Assembly: GCA_947683625.1 (NCBI GenBank)
Contig: CANTUR010000793.1
Coordinates: 1,054,001 to 1,118,000 of the forward strand
Origin: Mallotus nudiflorus
Lineage: Eukaryota > Streptophyta > Magnoliopsida > Malpighiales > Euphorbiaceae
Direction: 5' to 3'
DNA length: 64,000 nucleotides
Shown: positions 23,230-35,638 of the stretch, in pieces
Position numbering within the stretch: the first letter of the stretch is position 1
Layout of the letters: each line of letters begins with the position of its first letter
The notes under the pieces: generated by a model
Seen by the model: only the letters and a program-made list of their open reading frames with translations
The model's database searches: none
Told to the model about the DNA's origin: nothing
Position numbers and translations under genes: made by a program

Positions 23230-25860
23230 CATCTTCAAGCTCATCAGCTCCCTCATCAATAGGATCATCAATAAGATTAGCTCCATCGTCATTGCTGCTA
23301 TCCTCGACATACTCATCAGCTAGCTCCTCCTCCTCCCTGGTATCATTTGTGTCATCCTCCTCCTCGTCACCCTCGACCTAGAGAGCAGTAAGTTGACACT
23401 CAAAGGTAGTAATCCTGGCTTGGCTAGCCTCATCTCGGTCTCATCAAGATAAAGTAAAAGGTAAGAAATCATGAAAGCATGCATATATGTAGAAATAAGA
23501 CATGATTATTACCATCCATTGTTGTATCATCTACATTAGGAAATCTTGATAGGCCTCAATCACCCTATACATATACTCTCCCTGATCTTGAGGTATTTGC
23601 GCAATTACTATTATTAGAATTAATCATATGTTAAGTCAAATTTAAGAACAGGAGTTCGAAAGAAGGGAACTCATATATATAGTGGCCTCCGGTAATAACT
23701 CAGGCTCCAAGCTCCTATCTAGTGTTAAGAACTAATGAGACAGCTCACCCAAAGGTATTTAGTAGTGAGTCAACAATCAAAAGTGGCAACAAGCCTACCG
23801 GCTATCACTTGAGATTTGGAGTTAGAAGACTCCCTAGTATATGGCACACCAGAGGAGGTACCCTCACTACTAGGCACAATACGAGGGCACTGATAAGGCC
23901 TCTCCTATGTTGTAGACCTAGAACAAGGAGCTGGTACCCTAGTCGGCACCATAGAATGAAAATTAAGTCAGGAAATGGCATTCATAAGCATGAATGTAAA
24001 AATACATATTTAATAGAATTGCATGCTTACCTGAGGTGCAGGTGCAGGTAGAGGCACCCTCCATATGAGATGAGCTCATATGAAATCCACATAGTGAGAC
24101 TTCCTCCTCTCGCAATAATTCGTAGCATCATCTCCCATTAAAGCCTGGTCAAGCTTATCCCCCTTTAACTCATGTACCCAGAAAATAAGTCAAGGAGGAG
24201 CAAGGGGTGGCCGTCTCACTCGAGCACCCATCTGCCACTGGTGTACTCTTTTGCCAAGGTACTAAACTCTGCAGTCAGGCCCTTAGAGTAATACCCTATT
24301 CTGGGATAGTAGAATTAATCATATTATGGCTTAAGACCATCCAGCTTAGGGACCTCATAAATCCAAACATAACTATGGAAATAAGCCGGTAAGTGAATGA
24401 ATTCAATTAATAAATATGTTACTAATTACAATTATGTTTATAGGTACTTACCATATTATATGTGAGAGTGTTCAATCATTCACGATGAATATGCACGGGA
24501 GCAACTGGTCTCCTATAAGCACGATTGGGGCCCCATCATGCCATGGCATGGAAAGGAATGTTAATAACATGAGTAATCCTTATCATAAGCTCTAGAGCCT
24601 AATCTTGTAAAAGAAAGAAAGAACTGTTAGTAAATTATAATAATAGCAGTTGAGGTGAAATTTAATAGTGAAAAAGGAGGAAAGTACCAGAATGGCATGC
24701 CAGAAACCGCAAAGCCTCTTGGCTCCACACACTGAGTCATCCATACTCTTATATGGGTAGACTAGAGCATAGCTACCCCAGTCATATATGGCCACCAGGT
24801 CTAGATCTCTTAAGGGTATCAGGAAGCTCAAGTCTATGGAACTAGTAGTGTCTGCAAAGAGAGTGGTGGCTAGCAAGTAAACTAACAATGTGCTCACTAC
24901 CTGATCGATCTGATGAGGCATGGTAGCCACTTAACTCTAGCACAAGTATAGAAGCTCCAAATGGAATCGAGCTTCACTGTGTACGTCCTCTTCATATCCG
25001 GGACCATGCTAAACAAACAGTTAATAAAAGTGAGATGATTAGGAGATAGACGATGGAGAATAGCATCAAGAGAAATAGAATCCCCCGCATAAGCAATACC
25101 TATAACTACAACAAAAGCCACTAGATTGAGTGTGAACTCTTAGAAAGGAAGATGGAAAGTATAAGTGGTATCAGACCATCTCTCTATCAGAGTATAAAGA
25201 GGTTAGTAGTCCATATACCCATGCTATACTGGAAGTGCTAAGACAAAATTAGAATATCCTGTGTCATGAATACGAGCCTTCAACATATCTATGAGCACAT
25301 CATACCAAATATAGGAACCGCTAAAGTTCCCAGCACCCTTGAGCGTGTGGGCATCGAGAGACGAGAGTAAAATAAGAAGTGAAATTATTATTTCCATGAA
25401 TAAATTTTATTTTTACTTAGAAATCTATTAATGAGATGAATGCCTCTCGGTTAGAGGTGATCACCCCATTATAGAGGCATTGCCCCTTTGTGAGCACCTT
25501 AACGCGAAGAGGCAACTGCCTCTTATAAGAAGCGATCACCCCATTAAAGATGAAATGCCTCTTCATGTCGATGATTTAATAGAATAATTAAATTTTATAA
25601 TTTCACTCAATTAAATCCAATTTCTTTCTGTTAAATTGAAAAATAAGCATCTATGAATAGTAACCCAATGTTATTTAATACTTTTTGCAAGAAAAATTAA
25701 AGAAATTGGGTCCTAACCTCTCCTGTAGCCTATCTATAGATATAGGATCGCACCTCCGCAAAAAATGGGACCTTGTCTTTGATACTGAGCCTGAAACTAT
25801 GTAAAGGATGTACTGAGGGAGTCACTAGGTTCTATGTAGGCAAATTTGGAGTTTGTGCTT
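23230..25860 (-). pseudogene. Antisense multi-exon PMD-like gene in Tat A
   Basis: Plant mobile domain (PMD) proteins occur as host nuclear proteins (MAIN/MAIL family) and within transposable elements. Exon 1 is about 25700-25853 (P-N-L-P-T; the open frame extends upstream to 26044). Exon 2 is about 24688-25330. It holds Y-T-V-K-L-D-S-I, then I-D-Q-V-V-S-T-L-L-V-Y-L-L-A-T-T-L-F-A-D, L-I-P-L-R-D-L-D and Y-D-W-G-S-Y-A-L, the clearest PMD signature, and ends at donor CTG|GTACTT. Exon 3, 24452-24603, has W-G-P-N-R and V-H-I-H-R-E between acceptor ACAAG and donor GTAAGT. Further exon-like pieces lie at 24045-24395, 23690-23960 and 23520-23620. An acidic tail at 23230-23450 carries D-E-E-E-D-D. Element B has the same arrangement. 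Stops and frameshifts show it is dead here. Confidence 0.68.
25440..25565. repeat. CG-rich palindrome cluster in intron 1 of the PMD-like gene
   Basis: Words tgcctctcgg, agaggtgatcacc, agaggcattgccc, gaagaggcaactgcctctt and aagcgatcacc alternate in both orientations; 'agaggcaactgcctct' is an almost perfect palindrome. Element B has the corresponding cluster at 45716-45875. Confidence 0.8.
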
Positions 25861-26150
25861 GAAGAGTGATAGATAAGATAAAAAAAAGAAAAAAAGAGAA
25901 TTCGAAAGAAAAGTGAAAGTAACTTTGAAAAGAAGAAAAAGGATATTTATATAAAAGGCAGAAGGGTAAAAGAGGAAAAATTATTAAAAGGAAAAGAAGG
26001 GAAGAAGGTAAAGACCATTTGATGAAAAGAATACAAAGGCCCATTAGAAATATATTCCAAAAAAATGTTATTTTACCTCATGGGTGTGCCTTGAAGTTGA
26101 TAAATGGAGAATTGAAAGTTTTCTTATCAGGGTTCAAATTGGCAAAAAAA

Positions 26151-26485
26151 AGCATCCAGTTGGGTTTAAATCCCCATAGTGCATCTTCCTCTCTAAAGCA
26201 TCTAGTCAGGTTTAAATCCCCGAAGTGCACAGTAGAAAAGCATCTGGTTGAGTTTAAATTCCCAAAGTACAAAAGAAAGCATTTGTTTAGGTTTGAATCC
26301 CCAAAGTGCGCTGCAAAAAAGCATCTAGTCGAGTTTGAATTCCCAAAGTGCATGGTAGAAAAGCGTCTGGTTAGGTTTGAATCCTTGAAGTGCACGGTAG
26401 AAAGGCATCTGCACCGGTTTGAATCCCCAAAGTGCGCATTATAGGAGGTGTCTGGTTAGGTTTGAATCCCCGAAGTGCATTTTCC
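26151..26485 (+). repeat. 42-bp tandem array, about 8 units
   Basis: Units start at about 26151, 26197, 26239, 26278, 26320, 26362, 26404 and 26446, each of the form agcatct-ggtt-ggtttgaatccccgaagtgc. The period is 42 bp with early units of 46 and 39. Because 42 is a multiple of three, an open frame (26019-26444) reads a 14-residue repeat, H-L-V-R-F-E-S-P-K-C; this is a consequence of the period and not evidence of a protein. It is in the 3' hypervariable region of Tat A. Confidence 0.9.
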
Positions 26486-26962
26486 TTTACTGAGTGGCTT
26501 TTTAGGCCAGGAAAACCTGAGTTAGAAGACAAATTATAATGAGTAATTGATCGAGCTAAGAAAACCTGAGGAACATGATTACGTTTTCATCTCCTCTACT
26601 GAGTGGCTTCTTGGGCCAGGAAAACTTGAGTTCCATGACAAACTATAATGTGTAATTGATAGGGCTAAGAAAACCTGAGGAACATGGTTATATTTTCATC
26701 TCCTATACTGAGTGGCTTGTTGGGCTAGGAAAACTCAAGTTCCATGACAAACTATAATGAGTTTCTGATCGGCGCAAGAAAACCCATGGATCATGGTCAC
26801 ATTTTCATCTCCTTTATGGAGTGGCTTCTTGGACTAGGAAAACCCGAGTTCCATGACAAATTGTAATGAGTAATGATCGGGCCAAGAAAACCCAAAGAAC
26901 ATGGTTACATTTTCATATCTTCCATTGAGTGATTTCTTAAGCCAAGGAAACTCCAAAATCAT
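26486..26962 (+). repeat. 109-bp tandem array, about 4.4 units, interrupted by a solo LTR
   Basis: The anchor word (t/g)gagtgg occurs at 26491, 26600, 26709 and 26818, and gagtga at 26926: spacing 109, 109, 109, 108. Each unit has two 'aggaaaac'/'aagaaaacc' words. The array resumes at 29133 (atgccaaactataatgagtgg), directly after the solo LTR, confirming that the LTR inserted into it. Confidence 0.93.
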
Positions 26963-29127
26963 TGTAAACCGTGGGGTTTAGTGCACATCCAAGATTTTAG
27001 CAACCGCGACACTATTTGAGCTCAGCACTCTAGAGAACACACTACTGTATCAAAAAGACATAACGTGGAGATGAGGAGTCACCACCCAAGGTAATAACTA
27101 GGACAAATCAAAAGCGATGGTACTCGATTCTCTAAAAGAAAGTTAGCACCATAACTATGAGATTCTGGATATAGAATACTAACTTCTTTCAGTCCCATAT
27201 TAATTTAGAATTACTTTATGAATTACTATTTTATCCTCTATTTACATGCAATTTCATATAAACCCTTATTTAAACTTTTAACTCCAAGCAAACTAGTCAT
27301 GAAAAAAAAACATGTAAATAATATATTCATTTAGGTTCATAATCCCTAAATTAGTCTAATCTACTTTGATTTTAATTAAATGGGCTAAATCTATATGTTT
27401 TAATTTACAAGTGATCTTAAAGATTAATGGGCCTAATTCCTATTCAATTTTAATTAATGATCCTAAGTCTACTTATCTTAATTCTAAAAATGGGCTTAAA
27501 TCTACAAAATATGAAGTATTTAAATTAGTGAGCCTAATTCTACATTTTTTAATTCTAAGGTGATATTAAATCTACAAGTTATGAAAAAGACTTTAAATTA
27601 GTGGGCTATGTCTAATTAATTTTAATTAACCTAGGTGGGCCTATGTCTAAATTTGCTTAGTAAGCCTAAATTATTTCTAACCTAAATCTAGTTAATTATG
27701 GGCCTAAAGATGCATTTTAATTAAAATCTAGACGTAATTAATTGATAACCTATTAAATGAAATGGGTTAATTAAAAGATGGGCCTAAAGGGAACTAACTA
27801 AACCTAAAATTAATTAAATTACAAATAACCTAAGATTCTAAACAAAATAAAATGGATTCAATGAAAAAAACCAAATTAAGTAAAGTAACCCTAATAATTA
27901 ACTAACGAATTATTTACATATACCAAATCATGAACCAGTAGATAAATAACAGAAAAATTAATAAATAACCTTAATTATATCTACTTAAATCTAATTCAAT
28001 TTTAATTAAAATCCCTAATTATCTCGATAATAATTAATCTTAATTAATTACCCAATTAATAACTAACCAATTAATTAAAATAAAATACACATCTACGCAC
28101 AGGATTCCACTATTTTCACTATTAAGGCAATTACAATGATCTACTAAAGATAAAAATAAAAATTAATACAACCCAAAAAAACTAAAAGAGTAAAAACACA
28201 AAAATAAAACAACCAACAAAATAATAATAAATAAATAAATAAATAACCCTAAAAACTATATTCAGGTACAAAATTCAATCCATGGCATTCTATGGATCTT
28301 CAAGGTTTTGTTCTTTTTGGTGAATTAATCATGTAACTATATCCATAATCATAAATACAAACATAGAAAACAAAATAAACAATGATTAGTAATTAAACAA
28401 AATTAAAAATTAAAAAATTAAAATTAAATAAAATCAAAATAAATCAAATAAAATAAATAGAAAAGGTAGAAGAAAAGATGATTGGATGGATACAATATTG
28501 ATTTGCTCCTCGGAGTGGTATAATTCATCGTTATTTCTTAAAACATATTTTCAATGCTTGGTTTTCTCTTCTCAAAAGGTCTACTGCTTCTTTTTTAAAA
28601 GAACAGTACGCCAAAAGAATTATTATCAATTTTTTTGAGTTTGAAAGTTATGTAAAAAGTAAAAAAGAAGAAGTCCTTTTAGGAGAGTTGAGCTGGGTTC
28701 ATATAAAAAACCCTAGCTAAAGTCACGTATCTTACTGTGACTTCTCTATTCACAGTGATAAAGTTTTTGTTTAATAAGGATTTTTAATTTCTTAAAAATT
28801 CAGATAAATCCTAGAAAAGAAACTTATCACATCATTTTACTAATTAAAACACAGATTGAACACTGAACAATATAATTCTAATCAGAATTACATAATTTCG
28901 ATCTTTTTTTTTGTAAACTTTTAATTATAAAAAGATCCCTAAAAGAAATAAAATTTTACAAATTAAGTCCTTTAAAAAACCAATAAAGTTCTTTTAAAAG
29001 CGCATTTAGACTTTTGCGGTTTTATGCGTTTTCAAATTTCAAGTGTTGAAGATCTATTTATAATATTTTCATCATTGGAATCCTCTATCGCATCGACACT
29101 CCATCATCCTAAAATTGGGTGTTTATA
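26963..29127 (-). mobile_element. Solo LTR, minus orientation, inside the 109-bp array
   Basis: It is flanked by the perfect duplication ATCAT (26958-26962 and 29128-29132). Reverse-complemented, it matches 5521-7615 along its length, including the ends (start TATAAACACCC against TGTAAGCACCC; end ...TTTACA). No internal sequence is present, so it is an LTR-LTR recombination product. It has a long AT-rich middle with scattered 'gggcctaa' words. Open stretches within it (for example near 27366) are not genes. Confidence 0.93.
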
Positions 29128-29132
29128 ATCAT

Positions 29133-29357
29133 GCCAAACTATAATGAGTGGCTAATCGGGCCAATAAAACTCGAGGATCACAGTCATATTTTGAGTTAAA
29201 GTTTGACCTCTCGGGTTTGAATTCCCCAGGCTGACAACCTGAGTGAAGCTCGAAGGTCAGGTATGTTGTTCTTACCTTTAAATATTGTTGTGCATGTTGC
29301 TTTTTCAAAAATTTAATTTCCAAAAATTCAATTTTTTTAAAAACTAAAGGGGCAAAC
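29133..29357 (+). other. 3' end of Tat A internal region with polypurine tract
   Basis: It contains the last partial unit of the 109-bp array, then one unit resembling the 50-bp repeat of element B (gacctctcgggtttgaattc, from 29209), then T-rich sequence. The polypurine tract 'aaactaaaggggc' (29341-29353) ends four bases before the 3' LTR. Confidence 0.8.
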
Positions 29358-31253
29358 TGTGGATACCTTCAGTTTGATTGGCCCATAATAAAAGCCCGAT
29401 GATGAGAAAATATGAGTTTGGAATGCGAGGGAAGCCTAAAACTTCTCTAAAATAAACTTGAAAGCCCAAAAACACCAAAACCAAGCCTAAGCCTCAAAAG
29501 CCTAAGCCTATAGCCTTTTGGCCCAAAGGCCCTTACCTGGCCTAAGTGAAGAGGTGATGACTTTAATGAAGAGGCGTCGTCTCTTTACCTCATTGATGCC
29601 TCTTCAAAGAGGTGGCGCCTCTTTGCAACCACCCTCTACAACATTAAATGACATTAATGGCAGTAGTTGGGGCTCACCTGCTTTAAATGTATGATGTTCC
29701 TAGATGTAAAAGAAAAGGAAAAAAAATGGAAAAAAGAGGGAATAGCCTAAGGAATAATGAAAGCATGGGTAGAGAGGGTGAGAGTGGTTTGGTTGGGAGT
29801 TGGGAAAAGAAAAGGTAGAGAGAGGCTTAAAAGAAAAAAAGGAAAGGAAAGAAAAAAGGAGGAGGACCTTTTAGCTAGACTTTTGGTCTATAAAAAAAAA
29901 GGACAGAGGGAAAAAGAGAAAAGGAAAAGGAAAAAGAAGAAGAGGAAGAAGGAGACTTGAAGAGCTAAAAGACTTCATTTCCTTGAAAAGGAATTTTCTT
30001 GCATTCAAAGGATTCAAATTAATCAACCAAGCTTTAAGGGTTTAGTTAGGAGCATGAACTCGTTCAAATCAGTGAAACTCCCTATTTTTAGGTTTTAAGT
30101 TCTTTATTTCATTAAAAGCTTAAATTTATTACTTTCTTGCTTGTTTTTCTGAGTTTCGTTACTTATTTGAGGTCATATGGAAGTGTGAATATGTGAAAGA
30201 TTGAGAATTGATTATTGATACTTGTATATTTATATCAGTCTTTGTTTATTTGCATGAATATCGAGTTCCTTAGAATCTAAGAAATGTAGCCTGTCTATGT
30301 CTCTATTAAAGAGGTGATGCTCTTTATAGAGGTATCACCCCTTGGTTTTGAGGTGATGTAAAATCGCAAAGAGGCATCATCGCTTGGTCAGGATCCTACA
30401 CAATTCTACTTTATGTTTTGATGTTCATTTATATATTTTGTATGATTCTTATAGTTGTTTTGTCGTATATCTTGATTTTAGGTATTATTACTATGTTGTT
30501 TAACATTATTATTGTATGATATTATTGTGTTATTTATGAACTATTTTGTGGTTTTATCTTTGTTTCCTATGAATATTATTTATTGATTACTTTTGTAAGA
30601 TAATATCGTTGTTTTGTGAGAAAGGATTAACTTGTGTTTATTACATGAATTATTTGGTGATTTTTAATCATCAAATAGTTATTCAATTAATTAGTTCTTG
30701 GGAGGCTTTATTTCTATAAATACTTAGTTTATTTTTGGTTTATGTATAATTTATTTTGGGTTTATTTTATATTTTTTTTTAACAAAGCATTATAATCCCT
30801 AATCCTTTTTCCTTATTTATTTGGAATGTATGGTTGTAAATTATTATTATTTATTTTCTTTGTGATGTATATCGGGCTATAAGCATGAAATGGGACTAAG
30901 TGCTAACTCGGAATAACATATAAAATTGGAAATGATTGCAATTTACATGATAATAAGGAAATAATCTAATAATCAAAGGTAATAAAATATGAAACACATA
31001 TAGAGGTCAATTACAAGGTTGGGTGGGCATTCCAAAAGCCTATACCCAGTTTTCGAACCTTATATCTGATGATGGCTTATGGGAACCTCCGTGGAATCCA
31101 GTTGCTATACAATGTGTCCCGGCTTTTATTTGGGTGGAGACTCCATCTTCGTTTTGGGCCCCAAGCCCATTTTGTATTTCCTAATGGACCATGATCTCAC
31201 ATAGTACCATAGTCGCCAAACACTTGTGCGCGCGTTTAACCTCACCGCCTACA
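29358..31253 (+). repeat. 3' LTR of Tat element A
   Basis: It starts TGTGGATACC, ends CGCCTACA, and is followed by the duplication CTATT (31254-31258). It is colinear with 1444-3361 and carries both palindrome clusters (29548-29622 and 30305-30380) and the purine-rich stretch (29705-29960, source of a spurious Lys/Arg-rich frame). Confidence 0.94.
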
Positions 31254-31258
31254 CTATT

Positions 31259-33123
31259 ATATATGTAATAATATCAAGACTATATATAAATTGCTAATTT
31301 AAGATATTACAATTATAGTTTTGTAATAACATTATATAAATTAAATATAATTTATAAAATAAATTATATTTACTATTAATTTAAATTTTCATATTAATAT
31401 TTATATATTAGTACTAGGTGATTTTAAATTATAAATGCATAATTTTTATTTTATTTAGTTTAAAGATTAAATTAACTTAAATTATAAATACATATTTTAT
31501 AATAATTGATACTAATTTATAGTATTTTCATTATGTTTATTTGCTTAATATTAAATTAAATAATGTATATAGCAACCACTTAGTTATCTTTAGTTAGAAC
31601 AAATAGTAAATACATAAAGTTTAAAGATACCTAATCCTATTATGGATATACAATACAATTGATAAATACTAGAATAAATTTTTATAGATAATAATAATTC
31701 ACTAAAACTATATATAAATTTCGATCAACACGGTTAATAATTTACTAAATTTATGCAATTTTTTATTATTAATATTAGTTGATACTAAACTTATATAACT
31801 TTAGTATTTGCATTATATTTATTTAATTAATATTAAATTAAATAACGTATATAAGATTTTTTTGCAATACCTTAAAGGTATTGTTACCTTAAGAAAATTG
31901 ATTTAAAAAAAAATACCTGTTATATTAGGTTAACCTATTATAAGTTTTAAACAATTTACAGTTATGGTTTAAAATTTAAATTAAACAATTGTGGTTCACC
32001 ATACATTATTTTATAGTCAACCATAAATTGTAAAGTTAACAAATCAAATTAAATATATTTTTATATACTTTAGAAGATTATTTAAGTTAAAACACAAATC
32101 AATATATGATAAAAATAAAATTATTATATAATAGAAAATTCAATTGAGAAAATAGCAAGTTTTACGGTTAATTTAATTTTTTTATTGTTAAACAAATATA
32201 CATTTTTTTTAATATTGATATAATTATCATGTATCTAATTTGTGTGATTAATAATTTTTTTTTTATGTAAATGAAGTCGAATAAAATAATATTTTAAAAA
32301 TTATTGATGTCATAAATTTAAAAGATGACTAGGATTAAAATGATTTTAGCGAAATTAATAGTGTAGTAAATAATTATAAACAATTTCATGTGAGCAACGA
32401 AGATATTGACTTAAATATTATTTTCAAAGAATCCGATCAACTATATGAAATAATTTTGAAAAATGTAACAAATAATATGAAAAAAATATTTGCAAACATA
32501 ATTAATCTCATTTATCAAATATAAATTTCTAAAAAAAAAATTGAAAGTAGTATACAAAAACTTAATGATATCTGAATTCAAATAAATTGAAGACGCTGAA
32601 TAATTTTTAATGATTTAGTTATAATATTTTAATTTTTGAATAAAATTGAACAATAATGATTTTTTTATGCAATTTGATTCAATTTAAACTCAATCATTAA
32701 TGTCTTATAAATAATATAGGCCCAATTGCCTAAACAAAAAACAAATGTTTTCAACTTATTTCAATTTTAATTTAGGGACTTTTTCAAAAATAGCTAAAAA
32801 AGGAAAAATATTTTTAAAAATATTCTTGACTTTTTTATTTATAAAAATACTATTTTTAAAAGTTTTTTTTCCCAAAAGTACAATAATCATCTCCTTCGTC
32901 TTCTTTTTTTTTTTTTTCATCGTGGCCGTCCTTTTAGAAAACCATTGTATAAATTCTTCAAGACTCGAAACTCATTCCTCTCAAATTCTCTTTTCTCCAC
33001 TTGTCTCTTCATTATTATTCTCACACCTCAGCCTTAATTTTCACTCAAAAAATAATGTTTTTAATAAATACCCACTTTGCAAAAGGCTTGAAATAAATTA
33101 GTATGCTTTTTAAATAGTTTAAA
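31259..33123. other. AT-rich intergenic DNA
   Basis: No gene seen. It includes a 19-bp palindrome, caatacctt-a-aaggtattg (31865-31883), and a short segment with 'tagtcaaccata' words near 31995-32025 that resembles 39100-39125, perhaps a shared decayed repeat. Confidence 0.6.
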
Positions 33124-33550
33124 TGTAATACCCTATATATTTTACTTAAATATAAAGGGATACTTATCAAATAGTATTATTAATGATTAGTCATGCATTA
33201 TAATATATGTATGTTAATAATGTTTAGAGTTATTAATGCATGTGAGTATTATTTACTTGTCATCTAGGATTACATTGTATAGTATTATAATTGTTTTGTT
33301 TTTATTATTATTATTATTATTGCTAATTAAAATGATATTAAATTTTAAGGCTATGCATGTGTGCCTATAGATAAATATACATATATGTATGCACATTGGT
33401 AGGTTGTATAATATATATATGCATGTATATGTCTATACATATATATGTATATATGTATGTGAACATCTATATGTTTATACATATATATCTTTATAAGTTA
33501 TAGCATAAAGTATATTTATATATATGTATATATATATACACCCGCACATA

Positions 33551-33552
<2 letters not shown>

Positions 33553-33611
<59 letters not shown>
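33553..33611. repeat. (TA)n microsatellite
   Basis: About 29 uninterrupted TA dinucleotides inside the solo LTR. Confidence 0.97.
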
Positions 33612-33613
<2 letters not shown>

Positions 33614-33770
33614 TCATTAAAACACATCAAAACACCTAAAAACCCAAAAACACCCACCCTTCTTCTTCTTTCCGTCACCATCTCTGCCTCTCCTCTCCCT
33701 GTGCAGCTTCCTCCCTCGTTCAAGACTCCATGTCCGCCACGAGCTGAAGCTTCTTGGTTGCAACTGCTGT

Positions 33771-33817
33771 TCTTCTTCTTCTTCTTCTTCTTCTTCTTCT
33801 TCTTCTTCTTCTTCTTC
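33771..33817. repeat. (CTT)n microsatellite
   Basis: About 15 trinucleotide units inside the solo LTR, in its pyrimidine-rich part. Confidence 0.97.
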
Positions 33818-35638
33818 ATTTCTTTCGCCTGGCAGCATCTCATCTCCCTCGCGCGACAACCCTGCCTCAGTCCACCTGCCCAGCTGCGTTCCCTGCCTAT
33901 CGTTGCTGTCTGCTCCGCCCTAGCAGCTCCACCTTCTCCATTTTTCAGTGGCAGCAGGTCTTCCCCTTCCCCCTGCTCTGTCCCGCTGCTTGAAGGTGAG
34001 AAATGCTCACCCGATCTCTTCCTTTTCTTCCTTCATTTTCAGCTTGATCTTGGCTATTCTAGGGAGATTAATGTTAGTTAACATTCATTTGAGTTGGTTG
34101 TAATTTTCTTGAATTTTTGGTAATTAAAGTGAATTTTCAGAAATTTATTTAATGTTTATTTGGTTATTTAAATAGTTATTTAGCTATAATTAGCAATTAG
34201 GGAGATTATTATTGATTATTTTTTAGCAAAAATAAATTTATTGAGATTTTTGGTAATTATTTTGATTTTAGTGAATTTTGAAAATTTTAAAACTATTTTA
34301 GGAATTTTCGGGAATTAATCATAAAAAATAGCAAATAATAATGATAATTGACATTTTGGTGATATTAAGTGTTGAAATTAAGTTTAGGGTAAAGTAGATA
34401 ATTTTAAGAAAATTATACAATTTTTTTTAGGAATTTTTATACTTTATGTCAAAATTTAATAATTAGGCTAATTTTGAAAACTTTGGGTTAAATAGGTTAT
34501 GAAATTTGATAAATGAGGTTATTAGTGAGTAATATGAATTTTAGAACTCAGATCATAATTTTTGAGATTTTTATATTATTTTTATAACTATATTTGAGTT
34601 TATGCCAAATTTGATTTTTAGGGTAAATAATATTTTTGGGAGAAAATTTGTTGGTTAATTAAATGTTTTAATTATATTAAGAAAATGTATCTTGAGAAAA
34701 TGAATTTTTGACATGATTAAATAATTTTTAGGAATTATTTTCAGTATTAAAAGCTCATTATGTAAATTATGTATTTTAGGGGGGTAAAAATGTAATTTTA
34801 CACTAAATATGATAAATATATATATATTTTAATTAGTTTTATTAATAATTAAAGGGTTTAGATAATTTTTATAAATTAATTGATAAGATTTCCTAAGTAA
34901 TGTAAATTTTGAATAATGGAGATTTTGTATAATTTTCATCTATTCTAGTATGTATGTATGTGATATATGTATTTAAGAAACAAATATTATTAATTTTTGA
35001 TATTTAATTTGAGTTGTGATCTCGGTCGGGGCAAATTGTATTTTTGGGAGCCCGACTCGAGTGTGAATGGTTTTGGAATTAGAAGTGCATTTTCTATGCA
35101 GGTCTGGCTTTACCTTTGGTAGAGAGATGTCCGTTTTACAGAGGAGACTCTGCCGAAATTTTGGTAGATTTTCTCGTAAAACGTGATATCCGTAAAATTT
35201 CTACCGTTAGTCAGGTTAAATCCTGTCTGTCGAGTCAGTTTGGAATTTCATTGCTTTGTTGATTTTTGGTTTCAGTTTCCATAGTCATATTTTAAAGGTC
35301 GATTATTATTTTCCTTTAGATCATCTCGGAGCAGAAGCCGTGAGGCCGAGGCAGACACGTGGTCGTCAGCCTTCACATTCATCCTGTAAGTCGATAAAAT
35401 GATCTGTGCGTGTGTTTTAATTAGCCAATGCATGCGCTCATATTTTAATATTGATTATATGGCTTATTTAATTAACGTTGTTATTTAAGCTTTAAACGCA
35501 TTTTATTTATTTAAAATCGATTTTGAGAAATTTTGGTAGAACGGGCTACCTGGTGGGCTTCACCAGGACTATGTGCACATGGTAGAGATTGAGAGATGGA
35601 TCCATAATATATATGTTTGGTGAATGTTAAACTGGGAC

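Larger units (their letters stand above)
1444..31253 (+). mobile_element. Tat-lineage Ty3/gypsy LTR retrotransposon A, host of nested insertions
   Basis: This complete but dead LTR retrotransposon has LTRs at 1444-3361 and 29358-31253. Both start TGTGGAT, and the 3' copy ends TACA. It is flanked by the perfect 5-bp duplication CTATT (1439-1443 and 31254-31258). A primer site follows the 5' LTR and a polypurine tract precedes the 3' LTR. The order is gag, pol with RT, RNase H, a second RNase H and integrase, then a long 3' region with antisense genes and tandem arrays. The tRNA-Arg-type primer site, duplicated RNase H and hypervariable 3' region are known marks of the Tat/Ogre lineage. Span is 29.8 kb. 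About 13.5 kb is later insertions: 5521-7615, 8341-17615 and 26963-29127. By eye the two LTRs differ at many positions, so the insertion is old. Confidence 0.93.

Noticed and set aside
23722..24051. Plus-strand Arg-rich frame of 109 codons
   Set aside because: Lies opposite an exon of the antisense PMD-like gene, whose homolog in element B supports the minus strand.
26019..26444. Open frame with a 14-residue repeat (HLVRFESPKC type)
   Set aside because: It is the translation of a 42-bp tandem array; both strands are open because the period is a multiple of three. No start context or homolog.
29757..29960. Lys/Arg/Glu-rich open frame
   Set aside because: Purine-rich LTR sequence; the equivalent stretch in the other LTR is open only on the other strand.
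33475..34081. Long open frames with Ile/Tyr and Phe/Leu or Glu runs
   Set aside because: They come from the (TA)n and (CTT)n microsatellites inside a solo LTR.
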